64,000 nt of DNA from NCBI RefSeq assembly GCF_029051685.1, contig NZ_JAACFT010000006.1:62001-126000 (forward strand), read 5' to 3'. The stretch comes from Bradyrhizobium sp. CSA207 (GTDB taxonomy: Bacteria > Pseudomonadota > Alphaproteobacteria > Rhizobiales > Xanthobacteraceae). Below the pieces are notes generated by a model. That model ran no database searches. It saw nothing but the letters and a program-made list of their open reading frames with translations, and was not told where the DNA came from. Of the stretch, positions 7,795 to 16,834 are shown one piece after another. Each line of letters starts with the position of its first letter. The stretch's first letter is position 1. A program made the position numbers and the translations under genes.

Positions 7795-9858
7795 ATGGTT
7801 CACGATTCCACCGACAATCCGGACGATACACGCGCGCGCAAACCCGAACGCGGCAGCGCGCCGGACATCCCGCCTGAGGGGCTGGCGCCGCCGGACCTCG
7901 ATCCCGCGACCACAAGCGGTGACGACGAGGACGATTCACGGTTGCCGGACATCTTGGAAGAGAGCGGCGCGGTCGGCGAAGAGCCGTTGGCGACGGGCCA
8001 TGAGGCGATCGAGCGAGCGGTCCGGTTCGCCCCTACCTCGCCCGGCGTCTATCGCATGCTCAATGCGAACAGCGATGTGCTCTATGTCGGCAAGGCCAAG
8101 AACGTCAAAAAGCGGCTGTCCAACTACGCGCGCCTCAGTGCGCCCCAGCCGGCGCGTATCCTGCGCATGATCGCCGCCACGGTTTCCGTGGAGATCGTCT
8201 CGACCACGACCGAGACCGAAGCGCTGCTGCTCGAGGCCAACCTCATCAAGCAGCTCCGGCCGCGCTTCAACGTGCAGCTCCGCGACGACAAGTCGTTTCC
8301 CTATATTCTGATCACCGGCGATCATTGGGCGCCGCAGATCCTGAAGCATCGGGGCGCGCAGAGCCGACCCGGGCGCTATTTCGGCCCGTTTGCCTCGGCC
8401 GGCGCCGTCAACCGCACCATCACGGCGTTGCAGCGTGCCTTCCTGATCCGCTCCTGCACCGATTCTTTCTTCGAGAGCCGCAGCCGGCCCTGCCTGCTCT
8501 ACCAGATCCGCCGCTGCGCCGGTCCCTGCACCCGCGAGATCGATTTTCCCGGCTATACGACGCTGGTGCGCGAGGCGACCGACTTCCTGTCAGGCAAGAG
8601 CCAGGCGGTGAAGCAGGAACTCGCAGGCGAGATGGAGAAGGCATCAAGCGCGCTCGAATTCGAGAGCGCTGCGCTCTACCGCGACCGCCTCGCAGCACTG
8701 TCGGCGATCCAGTCGCAGCAGGGCATCAATCCGCGCACGGTGGAGGAAGCCGACGTGTTCGCCATCCACCAGGAGGGCGGCTTCTCCTGCGTCGAGGTAT
8801 TCTTCTTCCGCACCGGACAGAACTGGGGCAACCGCGCTTATTTTCCGCGCGCGGAGAAGACCTTCACGCCAGAGGAGGTGCTGGGCTCCTTCCTCGCCCA
8901 GTTCTATGACGACAAGCCGCCGCCGAAAGTCATCCTGCTCTCGCACGAGATCGAGGAGAGCGAGCTGCTTGCCAACGCGCTATCGATCAAGGCCGGCCAC
9001 AAGATCGAGGTCACGGCCCCGAAGCGCGGCGAGAAGAAAGAACTCGTTACCCACGCCCTCACCAACGCGCGCGAGGCGCTCGGCCGCAAGCTCGCGGACA
9101 CCGCGACCCAGGGCCGACTGCTGGAGGCCATGGCCGCGACACTGAGCCTGCCGCATCCGCCGAAGCGGATCGAGGTCTACGACAACAGCCACATCCAGGG
9201 CACCAATGCGGTCGGCGCTATGATCGTCGCCGGCCCGGACGGCTTCGTGAAGAACCAGTATCGCAAGTTCAACATCAAGTCCGAAGGGCTCACGCCGGGC
9301 GACGACTACGGCATGATGCGCGAGGTGCTGGAGCGCCGCTTCAGGCGCCTCATCAACCCGCCTGAAGAGGGTGCGGCCAAAACCAAGGACGACGATTTTC
9401 CGCAATGGCCCGATCTCGTGATCATCGACGGCGGCCGCGGCCAGCTCAATGCGGTGCGCGAAATCTTCGCGGGCCTCGGGCTGACCCAGGTCTCGCTGAT
9501 GTCGGTGGCCAAGGGGCCGGACCGCGATGCCGGTCGCGAGACCTTGTTCATGCCGGAGCGCGAGGCGATCAAGCTGGAGCCGCGCGACCCGGTCCTCTAT
9601 TTCATCCAGCGGCTGCGGGACGAGGCCCACCGCTTCGTCATCGGCTCGCACCGCAAGCTGCGCAAGAAGGACATCCGCGAGGCCGGGTTGCAGGAGATTC
9701 CGGGTATCGGTCCGTCACGCAAGCGTGCCTTGCTGCACCATTTCGGAACCCTGAAGGAGATCGAACGGGCCTCGATCGTCGATCTCGGCAAGGTTCCGGG
9801 CGTGAGTGCCGAAAGCGCACGCAGGATTTTCGAGTATTTCCATCCCCAACCGGGATGA
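7795..9858 (+). CDS. uvrC: Excinuclease ABC subunit C
   Basis: A 687-residue subunit of the UvrABC nucleotide-excision nuclease; it makes both incisions around DNA lesions. A GIY-YIG nuclease (GVYRML at 84, [13 protein letters not shown] at 96) is followed by a UVR UvrB-binding segment near residues 270-310, an RNase H-like nuclease with [10 protein letters not shown], and tandem helix-hairpin-helix motifs at the C-terminus ([13 protein letters not shown]). An acidic, disordered N-terminal extension of about 75 residues precedes the nuclease. pgsA follows about 100 bp downstream. Confidence 0.96.
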   Translation: MVHDSTDNPDDTRARKPERGSAPDIPPEGLAPPDLDPATTSGDDEDDSRLPDILEESGAVGEEPLATGHEAIERAVRFAPTSPGVYRMLNANSDVLYVGKAKNVKKRLSNYARLSAPQPARILRMIAATVSVEIVSTTTETEALLLEANLIKQLRPRFNVQLRDDKSFPYILITGDHWAPQILKHRGAQSRPGRYFGPFASAGAVNRTITALQRAFLIRSCTDSFFESRSRPCLLYQIRRCAGPCTREIDFPGYTTLVREATDFLSGKSQAVKQELAGEMEKASSALEFESAALYRDRLAALSAIQSQQGINPRTVEEADVFAIHQEGGFSCVEVFFFRTGQNWGNRAYFPRAEKTFTPEEVLGSFLAQFYDDKPPPKVILLSHEIEESELLANALSIKAGHKIEVTAPKRGEKKELVTHALTNAREALGRKLADTATQGRLLEAMAATLSLPHPPKRIEVYDNSHIQGTNAVGAMIVAGPDGFVKNQYRKFNIKSEGLTPGDDYGMMREVLERRFRRLINPPEEGAAKTKDDDFPQWPDLVIIDGGRGQLNAVREIFAGLGLTQVSLMSVAKGPDRDAGRETLFMPEREAIKLEPRDPVLYFIQRLRDEAHRFVIGSHRKLRKKDIREAGLQEIPGIGPSRKRALLHHFGTLKEIERASIVDLGKVPGVSAESARRIFEYFHPQPG

Positions 9859-9956
9859 ATTAATGGGGGGCCGCGGTCATATGGGCGTCGTATCCCGCGT
9901 CTCATTTGGGGAGCGGGACGGTTGACCTTCAGGCTGCAGCGGTATTGGTAGGACGG

Positions 9957-10574
9957 ATGAACATCGCCACCACACGAGGGACGACCAGCCGCGCGATGTC
10001 CCTCCCGAACATCCTGACGTACGGCCGGATCGCCGCGATCCCGGTCGTGGTTGGGTGCATCTACGCGCAGTCGATCATGGACGGCCCGCTCTGGCTGCGC
10101 TGGGTGGCGGTGGCTATCTTTATCGGCGCCGCGGTGACTGATTACCTCGACGGCTATTATGCGCGGATCTGGAATCAGCAATCTGCGTTCGGCCGGATGC
10201 TCGATCCGATCGCCGACAAGCTGCTGGTCGCTTCCTGCCTGTTGATGCTGGCCGCCGACGGCATCATCCATGGCTGGTCGCTGTGGGCTGCCATCGTGAT
10301 CCTGTGCCGCGAGATCCTGGTTTCGGGCCTTCGGGAATATCTGGCGGCGCTGCGCGTCAGCGTGCCCGTCACAAAGCTCGCCAAGTGGAAGACGACGGTT
10401 CAGCTCGTCGCGATCGGCTTCCTGCTTGCGGGCGAAGCCGGCGACCAGGTCGTGCCGGTGGTCACGCAGATCGGCCTGTTGCTGCTGTGGGCCTCGGCAC
10501 TCCTCACCATGTACACCGGCTACGACTATTTCCGCGCCGGCATCCATCACCTCATCAAGGAGGATGAAGGATGA
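9957..10574 (+). CDS. pgsA: CDP-diacylglycerol--glycerol-3-phosphate 3-phosphatidyltransferase
   Basis: A 205-residue inner-membrane enzyme (192 if the ATG at 9996 is used) that makes phosphatidylglycerol-phosphate, the precursor of phosphatidylglycerol and cardiolipin. The CDP-alcohol phosphotransferase signature is complete: DGYYAR, then G and two Asp in FGRMLDPIADKLL. MSLPNILTYGRI is the usual family N-terminus, so 9996 is a strong alternative start; 9957 has an AGGA upstream. Several hydrophobic helices follow. The stop overlaps the moaD start (ATGA). Confidence 0.93.
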   Translation: MNIATTRGTTSRAMSLPNILTYGRIAAIPVVVGCIYAQSIMDGPLWLRWVAVAIFIGAAVTDYLDGYYARIWNQQSAFGRMLDPIADKLLVASCLLMLAADGIIHGWSLWAAIVILCREILVSGLREYLAALRVSVPVTKLAKWKTTVQLVAIGFLLAGEAGDQVVPVVTQIGLLLLWASALLTMYTGYDYFRAGIHHLIKEDEG

Positions 10575-10822
10575 AGCTGAAATATTTCGCCTGGGTGCGC
10601 GAGCGGATCGGTAAGGCCGAGGAGACCATCGAGCCGCCGGCGACCGTACGGACCGTGGAGGAATTGATCGCCTGGCTGTCCGGCCGGAGCGAAGCCTATG
10701 CCTATGCGTTCGAAAAGCCGAAGGTGATCCGCGCCGCGATCGACCACGCCCATGTCAGGCCGGACGCCGCGATCGCGGGCGCGCGCGAGATCGCGTTCTT
10801 CCCGCCGATGACCGGCGGTTAG
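10571..10822 (+). CDS. moaD: Molybdopterin synthase sulfur-carrier subunit MoaD
   Basis: An 83-residue ubiquitin-fold sulfur carrier for molybdenum cofactor synthesis. It ends in the required Gly-Gly (PPMTGG), which is thiocarboxylated and delivers sulfur inside MoaE. The N-terminus MKLKYFAWVRERIG is typical. The start overlaps the pgsA stop, and moaE follows after a short gap that contains a hairpin. Confidence 0.95.
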   Translation: MKLKYFAWVRERIGKAEETIEPPATVRTVEELIAWLSGRSEAYAYAFEKPKVIRAAIDHAHVRPDAAIAGAREIAFFPPMTGG

Positions 10823-10862
10823 TGCCTCATGTTATTGGACCGACCAGCGTATGGCGCCGCCT

Positions 10863-10887
10863 CACCTCTCCCTAACGGGGAGAGGTG
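10863..10887. repeat. Small hairpin between moaD and moaE, repeat-like
   Basis: A 9-bp perfect stem (CACCTCTCC with GGAGAGGTG) around a short loop sits in the 89 bp between moaD and moaE. The sequence resembles half of the family A palindrome at 2828 and 43920, so it may be a decayed copy. It could affect the MoaD to MoaE expression ratio; that is inference. Confidence 0.55.
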
Positions 10888-10911
10888 GGACACCGTCGCA
10901 GCGGGGACAGC

Positions 10912-11379
10912 ATGAGTGGCCCCGTCACCATCCGCATCCAGGAGGACGATTTCGACGTCGCGCGCGAAATCGCGGGCCTGACCAAGGGCCGCACCGATAT
11001 CGGCGCGGTCGTGACCTTCTCCGGCATCTGCCGCGGCGACGAGGACAGCGCCAGGATTTCGGCGCTCACGCTCGAACATTATCCTGATATGGCCGAGGAA
11101 GAGATCAAGCGCCATGTCGACGAGGCCACGTCGCGCTGGCCGCTCAGCGGCGTCACCATCATCCACCGCGTCGGCCGCTTCATGCCCGGCCAGAACATCG
11201 TGCTGGTGCTGACCGCCTCGCAACATCGCCAGGCGGCGTTCGAGGCGGCTGAGTTCCTGATGGATTACCTCAAGACCAACGCGCCGTTCTGGAAGAAGGA
11301 AGAGAGCGCCACCGGCGCCGGCTGGGTCGAGGCCCAGGCCCGCGACGACGAGGCCGCCGCACGCTGGACCCGATCCTGA
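10912..11379 (+). CDS. moaE: Molybdopterin synthase catalytic subunit MoaE
   Basis: A 155-residue large subunit of molybdopterin synthase; with MoaD it adds two sulfurs to precursor Z. Family motifs are visible: GAVVTFSGICRG, ALTLEHYPDMAEEE, IIHRVGRFMPG, and the lysine-rich active-site segment KTNAPFWKKEE. The ATG at 10912 replaces an upstream in-frame start that would lie in the repeat. The stop overlaps the prmB start (TGATG). Confidence 0.95.
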   Translation: MSGPVTIRIQEDDFDVAREIAGLTKGRTDIGAVVTFSGICRGDEDSARISALTLEHYPDMAEEEIKRHVDEATSRWPLSGVTIIHRVGRFMPGQNIVLVLTASQHRQAAFEAAEFLMDYLKTNAPFWKKEESATGAGWVEAQARDDEAAARWTRS

Positions 11380-12338
11380 TGGCAACAGCTTCGAAAAAGA
11401 CCGTGCGCGGCCGCGCCGCGCCGAAACTCGCGAAGGTTGGCCGGGGCGAACTCCTTACCCTCATCGATTTCGTCCGCTACGCGGTAAGCCGCTTTGTCGA
11501 AGCCAGGCTCGCCTTCGCGCATGGCACGACCGATCCGGTCGCCGAGGCGGCGTTCCTGGTCTGCGAGGCCCTGCATCTGCATCCCGACCAGTTCGAGGCC
11601 TTCGCCCACGCCCGCGTCACATCAGCGGAAGGCAAGACCATCCTCGATCTCATCCACAAGCGCGTCACCACGCGCAAACCGGCCGCCTATCTCGTCAACA
11701 AGATCTACATGCGCGGCCTGCCCTTCTATGTCGACGAGCGCGTCATCGTTCCGCGCTCCTTCATCGGCGAGCTCATGGAGTCGCATTTCGGCGGCGATGG
11801 CGAGGCCGGTTCGCTGATCGACGACCCCACGGCCGTCGAACGGGTGCTCGATCTCTGCACGGGATCGGGCTGCCTGGCGATCCTCGCCGCGCATCATTTC
11901 CCGAATGCCGCGGTCGATGCCGTCGATATCTCCAAGGGCGCGCTCGAAGTTGCAACGCGCAATGTCAGCGAGCACGGGCTCGACGAGCGGATCACGCTCC
12001 ATCGCGGTGACCTGTTCGCGCCGCTCGGCGATGCGCGCTACGATCTGATCATCACCAACCCGCCTTACGTCGACGCGGAAGGCATGGCGGCGCTGCCGCC
12101 GGAGTGCCGCGCGGAACCAAGACTCGCTTTCGACGGGGGCGCCGACGGTCTCGACGTGGTCCGCCGCATCCTGCGCGACGCCCCCGACCATCTCACGCCG
12201 GATGGCGGCCTGCTCTGCGAGATCGGCCGCGGCCGCGAATTGGTCGACGAGGCATTTCCGGAGCTGCCGCTGCTTTGGCTCGACACCGAGGACTCCGAGG
12301 GCGAAGTGTTCTGGATCGCGGCAGCCGATCTCGGCTGA
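11379..12338 (+). CDS. prmB: 50S ribosomal protein L3 N(5)-glutamine methyltransferase PrmB
   Basis: A 319-residue SAM-dependent methyltransferase for a glutamine side chain. The catalytic NPPY motif is present (ITNPPYVDAEGM), as is the SAM-binding loop VLDLCTGSGCLAILAA. The N-terminal helical domain has the pattern of PrmB rather than PrmC (PRSFIGELMES before the SAM loop). It overlaps moaE by one base. A basic tail at the N-terminus (KKTVRGRAAPK) is extra. Confidence 0.88.
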   Translation: MATASKKTVRGRAAPKLAKVGRGELLTLIDFVRYAVSRFVEARLAFAHGTTDPVAEAAFLVCEALHLHPDQFEAFAHARVTSAEGKTILDLIHKRVTTRKPAAYLVNKIYMRGLPFYVDERVIVPRSFIGELMESHFGGDGEAGSLIDDPTAVERVLDLCTGSGCLAILAAHHFPNAAVDAVDISKGALEVATRNVSEHGLDERITLHRGDLFAPLGDARYDLIITNPPYVDAEGMAALPPECRAEPRLAFDGGADGLDVVRRILRDAPDHLTPDGGLLCEIGRGRELVDEAFPELPLLWLDTEDSEGEVFWIAAADLG

Positions 12339-12427
12339 TCCGTCACGACGGCCGCGTGCCGTCGGAACAAGTCAAATTCGGCCGTGTTCATCCACCGACG
12401 AATGTCTCGCACTCGGAGGATGTCCGC

Positions 12428-13030
12428 ATGCTTGCGCCATCGGGCGAATTGCTGCGCGCCGGCGTGGCGCTCAAGCTCAACCACCTCAAGCGCGCCACGC
12501 GATCCTATCTGCGCGACCGCACCAATGAGGCCACGGGACGTGCGACGTCCTACGCGGTTGCGGCGGGACTGTTCGCAGTGGCGGGCTTGTTCGTCGTCGC
12601 AGCCTTGTTTGTCGGCCTGATCGCCTTATACCGCTGGGTAGCAATCACGTACGGACAATTCTGGGGCTTGGGCGCAGTCGGCGCGGTGCTGCTGGTGCTG
12701 GCCGCCGCATGCGCTGGCGTGGCCATGGCTCAGATCAAGCGTAAGGCCAAGCCGGTCGTGCCGCTCGCCAGCCGCCTGCGCGTGGCGATCGCTACCCCGC
12801 GGATCCCGCGCGGAACAATGAAGCAGGCGGTGAAAGAGGTCGCGACGACGATTCCTCTGGTGCCGCTCGCACCGGGCGAACGCGGCCATGGCGGCAAGTC
12901 TTGGTCGGGCAAAGCCTGGCCGGGTCGTTCCAACCGGTCCGTGCAGCTCGGCCTGATGCTCGCAGCCGTTGGGCTGGTTGGTCTCACGGCGGCGCGCCGG
13001 CGGCGTCACCGGCACGGAATGGATACTTAA
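12428..13030 (+). CDS. Phage-holin-superfamily-like membrane protein
   Basis: A 200-residue protein with two adjacent hydrophobic helices (AAGLFAVAGLFVVAALFVGLI and GAVGAVLLVLAAACAGVAMA), a third near the C-terminus (LGLMLAAVGLVGLTAA) and a basic tail RRRRHRHG. The paired helices after a charged N-terminus resemble the putative holin-like group often seen near YihY/BrkB genes. There is no prophage context, so lysis is unlikely. The BrkB-family gene starts 1 bp after the stop, suggesting joint expression. Confidence 0.62.
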   Translation: MLAPSGELLRAGVALKLNHLKRATRSYLRDRTNEATGRATSYAVAAGLFAVAGLFVVAALFVGLIALYRWVAITYGQFWGLGAVGAVLLVLAAACAGVAMAQIKRKAKPVVPLASRLRVAIATPRIPRGTMKQAVKEVATTIPLVPLAPGERGHGGKSWSGKAWPGRSNRSVQLGLMLAAVGLVGLTAARRRRHRHGMDT

Positions 13031-13031
13031 A

Positions 13032-14162
13032 ATGCGTGCGCGGCGCTCCGAGCAGCTCGACAGCTGGCTGCTGGTGGCAGCCACGACCGTGTTCGTGCTG
13101 ACCGCGGAACGGTATTTCCAGGAGTCCGGCCTGATCCGGCCGGGGCCGCCGCGAGACCACCGTAACAGTGAGGCAAATTCGCCCGAAACGAGTCCGGCGG
13201 GCGCAGCGACGCAGCCCGGCCGCGGCCGCCGCGCCAAAAGCCCGTTCGCGATCCCCTGGTCGGGCTGGAAGGATGTTTTCTGGCGCACCTATCAGCGCAT
13301 CGACGAGGATCGCCTGCTCGCCACCGCGGGCGGCGTCGTCTTCTTCGGGCTGCTTGCGGTGTTCCCCGCCATAACCGCGCTGGTCTCATCCTACGGTCTG
13401 TTCGCCGATCCCTTGACGATCAGCGCCAATTTGCAGACGCTGGCGATGATGCTGCCCGAGGGCGCGTTCCAGATCGTCGAGGAGCAGGTCGGGCGCGTGG
13501 TGTCGAACGGCAATACGGCGCTCGGCGTCACCTTCCTGTTTGGACTTGTGCTCGCGATCTGGAGCGCCAATGCCGGCGTCAAAGCCATCTTCGATGCCCT
13601 CAACGTCGCCTATGAGGAGCGCGAGAAGCGCAGCTTCATCCGGCTGAACATGGTGTCGCTGGCCTTCACGGTCGGCGGCATCGCGGCGCTGCTGCTGATG
13701 GTGGGCACTGTGGTCGCCTTCCCGCTCGCGCTCAACCATCTCGGCCTCGCGCCCGAAAGCAAGCTGATCATCGCTCTTGCGCGATGGCCGGTGCTGTTCG
13801 TCATTCTCCTTGTGGCGCTTGCCGTTCTCTATCGCTTCGCGCCCAGCCGCGACGCTCCGCGCTGGCAATGGCTGAGCCTCGGCGCGGTGACGGCCGCCAT
13901 CCTCTGGATCGCCGGTTCGGCGCTGTTGTCCTGGTATCTCTCGGAATTCGCCAATTACAACGCCACCTACGGCTCGCTCGGCGCGGCGATCGGCCTGATG
14001 ATGTGGATGTGGATGTCGGCGATCGTCATCATGTTCGGGGCCGAGCTGAACTCGGAGATCGAACGGCAGACCCTGCGGGACACGACCACCGGGCGGCCCA
14101 AGCCGCTCGGCAGCCGCGAGGCCGTCTCCGCCGACACGGTCGGCGCCACCGCGCCATTTTGA
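13032..14162 (+). CDS. YihY/virulence factor BrkB family membrane protein
   Basis: A 376-residue inner-membrane protein. After a short N-terminal hydrophobic segment and a Pro/Arg-rich linker, the BrkB domain starts at about residue 75 (WKDVFWRTYQRIDEDRLLATAGGVVFFGLLAVFPAI in overlapping parts) and contains about six helices. Family motifs such as GLVLAIWSANAGVKAIFDALN and YSGSLGAAIGLMMW-type residues (YGSLGAAIGLMMWMWMS) are visible. Family function is unsettled. The ATG at 13032 sits just after the preceding gene; earlier starts would overlap it. Confidence 0.88.
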   Translation: MRARRSEQLDSWLLVAATTVFVLTAERYFQESGLIRPGPPRDHRNSEANSPETSPAGAATQPGRGRRAKSPFAIPWSGWKDVFWRTYQRIDEDRLLATAGGVVFFGLLAVFPAITALVSSYGLFADPLTISANLQTLAMMLPEGAFQIVEEQVGRVVSNGNTALGVTFLFGLVLAIWSANAGVKAIFDALNVAYEEREKRSFIRLNMVSLAFTVGGIAALLLMVGTVVAFPLALNHLGLAPESKLIIALARWPVLFVILLVALAVLYRFAPSRDAPRWQWLSLGAVTAAILWIAGSALLSWYLSEFANYNATYGSLGAAIGLMMWMWMSAIVIMFGAELNSEIERQTLRDTTTGRPKPLGSREAVSADTVGATAPF

Positions 14163-14345
14163 TTGCGGGTGGTCAGGCTCAACCTGCTGCGGCCGAGCTG
14201 CCACGCGTAAGCGGCTGCTATCCCCTCGAATCAACAATGATGTTAAGGTCCGCTGGCTTGGGGAGCATGAGACGTCACGGCGCCGGACCAAGGCCCGTGC
14301 TTTCCCGGGGATGAGGCAGTCAGCACTTGAGGCGTAACGCGCGGC

Positions 14346-15818
14346 ATGATTCGCATTTCGACGATCTTCATCGCCATCTGCATGGTTCTGGTCGCGGCCT
14401 CGCTCGGGCTGGTCCTCTACTCGGTCGCCGGCATCAGCGGAACCGAATCCGCCATCGTGGCGCTGACCGCGCTGACCTTCCTGATCCTCTACAACGCGGT
14501 GTCGATGCGGCTGCGTGACCGCAGCGACGTCGGCGGCCAGATCGCCGACCTGTCGCGCGGCACCGCCGACCTCGCCCGCCAGGTGGCCGAGTTCGGCCGA
14601 CGGCTCGCGGCGATCGAGGGGCGCATCGCCTCGTCCAATTCGACCAATTCCGACCGCATCCAGTCGGTGGTCGGCGAAATCAACGAGCTCGGCGGGCTGG
14701 TCAGGCAGCTCGCCGCCACTGTATCGGCCCATGAAGACCTGCTGGCCGACGGGACGCCGGCTCCTATCCCGGTGGCGAAGCCGGAACCGGAAGCGCCGAT
14801 CGACTTGATGACAATGGGCGAGGAACGGCCGGTGATGGCCGAGGAAAGGCCGGTCACACCGTCTTCGCTCACGGCGGCGCCGAGGCCTGCGGCTGCGCCG
14901 ACGGTCCATGCCCCTGCTGGCGGACGCAACCAGACCCAGATGCTGGCCACTCTGCGTAACGCGATCGACGAGAACCGCATCGACATCTTCCTCCAGCCGA
15001 TGGTGACGCTGCCGCAGCGCAAGGTGCGATTCTATGAAGCAGTGACGCGGGTGCGCGACGAGCGCGACCAGCTGATCGCCGCCGAGGAATTCATCAGCAT
15101 CGCCGAAGCCTCCGGCCTGATCGGGCGCATCGACACCATGGTGATGCTGCGCTGTGTGCAGGTGCTGCGCCGGCTGATGGTGCGCAACAAGGAGGTCGGC
15201 GTGTTCTGCAACGTCGCCGCCTCCACGCTCGGCAATTCCACCACGTTCGCGCAATGCCTCGACTTCCTCGAAGCCAACCGGGCGCTGGCGCCCTCGCTGG
15301 TGCTGGAGTTCAAGCAATCGACCTTCCGCAATCTCGGCCCCGCCGAGACCGAGAATCTCGCCGCGCTCGCCCAGCGCGGTTTCCGTTTCTCGATCGACCA
15401 CGTCACGGATTTGCGGATCGAGCCGCGCGAGCTCGCCGACCGCGGCGTGCGCTTCATCAAGGTACCGGCCACGCTGCTGCTCGACCCCAGGCAGGCCTCG
15501 ACCTCCGACATCCACCCGTCCGATCTGTCGGACCTGCTCGGCCGCTTCGGCATCGATCTGATCGCCGAGCGGATCGAGGGCGAGCGTGCGGTGGTCGACC
15601 TGCTCGACTTTGATGTGCGGTTCGGCCAGGGTTTTCTGTTCGCGCCACCCCGCCCATTGCGGCCGGAGGGGGCATCTGCTACCGGCGGAGCCTCGCCGAC
15701 CCAGGCGCAGGACACTCAGGGATCCAATGGCTCCGGGACACAAAGCTCAGGCGCGACGTCGGCTGCGTCTCCGCCGCAGCGTATCACCGGCAACGCGGCG
15801 CTCGCGCGCCGCGTCTGA
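14346..15818 (+). CDS. Membrane-anchored degenerate EAL-domain protein
   Basis: A 490-residue protein with two N-terminal membrane helices (about 5-26 and 34-50), a coiled region (60-130), a Pro/Ala linker and an EAL domain at about 200-435. The EAL signature is EAV (231-233). Asn289, Glu321, Lys372, Glu408 and Gln428 keep canonical positions, but the DDFGTG loop reads SIDHVTDLR, losing the second metal-binding Asp. It is therefore probably a c-di-GMP receptor or protein-interaction module, not an active phosphodiesterase. The tail is Ser/Ala/Gly-rich. The HAD gene follows after 15 bp. Confidence 0.82.
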   Translation: MIRISTIFIAICMVLVAASLGLVLYSVAGISGTESAIVALTALTFLILYNAVSMRLRDRSDVGGQIADLSRGTADLARQVAEFGRRLAAIEGRIASSNSTNSDRIQSVVGEINELGGLVRQLAATVSAHEDLLADGTPAPIPVAKPEPEAPIDLMTMGEERPVMAEERPVTPSSLTAAPRPAAAPTVHAPAGGRNQTQMLATLRNAIDENRIDIFLQPMVTLPQRKVRFYEAVTRVRDERDQLIAAEEFISIAEASGLIGRIDTMVMLRCVQVLRRLMVRNKEVGVFCNVAASTLGNSTTFAQCLDFLEANRALAPSLVLEFKQSTFRNLGPAETENLAALAQRGFRFSIDHVTDLRIEPRELADRGVRFIKVPATLLLDPRQASTSDIHPSDLSDLLGRFGIDLIAERIEGERAVVDLLDFDVRFGQGFLFAPPRPLRPEGASATGGASPTQAQDTQGSNGSGTQSSGATSAASPPQRITGNAALARRV

Positions 15819-15833
15819 CGGGCCGCGCGCATC

Positions 15834-16688
15834 ATGACCACGCTGCATTTCGCCGAAAGCCTGCGTGAGCTCGTGGGCGGTGTGGACGTCGTGCTCAGCG
15901 ACATCTGGGGCGTGGTCCACAACGGCCTGGAATCCTTTCCCGAGGCCTGCGAGGCGTTGCACACCTATCGCAGCCGCGGCGGTACGGTGATCCTGATCAC
16001 CAATGCGCCGCGACCCGCCGACTCCGTGCAGCGGCAATTGCGCAAGCTTGGCGTCGCTGACGAGACCTATGACGCGATCGTCTCTTCGGGCGACCTGACG
16101 CGGCTCTATGTCGCCGACCATCCCGGGCGCAAGATGTTCTGGCTCGGGCCGGAGCGCGACAACTCGATCTATCGCGGCCTCGATGCCACGCTCGCACCGA
16201 TGGAAGAGGCCGACTACATCGTCTGTACCGGCCTCTATGACGACGAGACCGAGACGGCGGAAGACTATCGCGGCATGATGCTGAAGGCGCGCGAGCGCAA
16301 GCTGACGCTGATCTGCGCCAATCCCGACATCGTGGTGGAGCGCGGCGACCGACTGATCTATTGCGCCGGCGCGATCGCCGAGCTCTATCGCGAGCTTGGC
16401 GGCGAGGTGATTTTCTACGGCAAGCCGCACCGGCCGATCTACGAGCGTGCGATGGTGCTTGCCGGCGAACGCCAGGGCCACCAGATCGATCGCAAGAAGG
16501 TACTGGCGATCGGCGATTCCGTCCGCACCGACCTCACCGGCGCGCGCGAATTCGGCATCGACTGCCTGTTCGTCACCCGCGGCATCCATTCCGAGGAATT
16601 CGAAGGCCTCGACCAGCTCGATCCGGCTTCCGTGGCGGAATTGTTCGGCCACCCGCCGAAGGCGCTGATGCGTGAATTGAAGTGGTGA
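15834..16688 (+). CDS. HAD-IIA family hydrolase (TIGR01459-type)
   Basis: A 284-residue haloacid-dehalogenase-superfamily protein. Motif I is LSDIWGVVHNG with nucleophile Asp23; Trp stands where many phosphatases have the second Asp, which is typical of this subgroup. Motif II is ILITNAPRP, and the C-terminal motif is AIGDSVRTDLTGAREFGID with metal-binding Asp. The cap belongs to the NagD-like class. The substrate is unknown, probably a small phosphate ester. The C-terminus is of normal length and is followed by a hairpin. Confidence 0.87.
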   Translation: MTTLHFAESLRELVGGVDVVLSDIWGVVHNGLESFPEACEALHTYRSRGGTVILITNAPRPADSVQRQLRKLGVADETYDAIVSSGDLTRLYVADHPGRKMFWLGPERDNSIYRGLDATLAPMEEADYIVCTGLYDDETETAEDYRGMMLKARERKLTLICANPDIVVERGDRLIYCAGAIAELYRELGGEVIFYGKPHRPIYERAMVLAGERQGHQIDRKKVLAIGDSVRTDLTGAREFGIDCLFVTRGIHSEEFEGLDQLDPASVAELFGHPPKALMRELKW

Positions 16689-16691
16689 CGG

Positions 16692-16708
16692 CTTAGCTCT
16701 GAGCTAAG
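16692..16708 (+). terminator. Hairpin after the HAD hydrolase gene
   Basis: CTTAGCTC pairs perfectly with GAGCTAAG directly after the stop codon. No U-run follows, so termination is only a possibility. The next gene is convergent. Confidence 0.35.
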
Positions 16709-16714
16709 AGCCGC

Positions 16715-16794
16715 TATGCCCGGGCTTGACCCGGCCATCCACGACCTCCTTTCCAGCTCCAAGAACGTGGATGCCCGGGACAAGCCCGGGCATA
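16715..16794. repeat. Palindromic intergenic repeat, family C copy 1
   Basis: Perfect 13-bp inverted arms (TATGCCCGGGCTT and its complement) enclose about 54 bp with a second inverted pair around CCACG and CGTGG. Related elements with the same CATGCCCGGGC core lie at 38567-38683 and, more distantly, 41433-41535. It lies between convergent genes. Confidence 0.8.
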
Positions 16795-16834
16795 ACGACA
16801 CTGGTGAAAGCTGTAAGTCCGGTTGGGCGGCGCT

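Noticed and set aside
12104..12427. Upstream in-frame extension of the holin-like gene
   Set aside because: It lies almost entirely inside prmB in another frame and encodes Arg-rich shadow sequence; the ATG at 12428 opens on the coherent protein.
12428..14162. Holin-like annotation as sign of a prophage
   Set aside because: Neighbouring genes are chromosomal housekeeping functions and no other phage gene is present.
13386..15743. A 785-codon minus-strand frame across the BrkB and EAL genes
   Set aside because: No domain or start signal; codon composition reflects the shadow of the two plus-strand genes.
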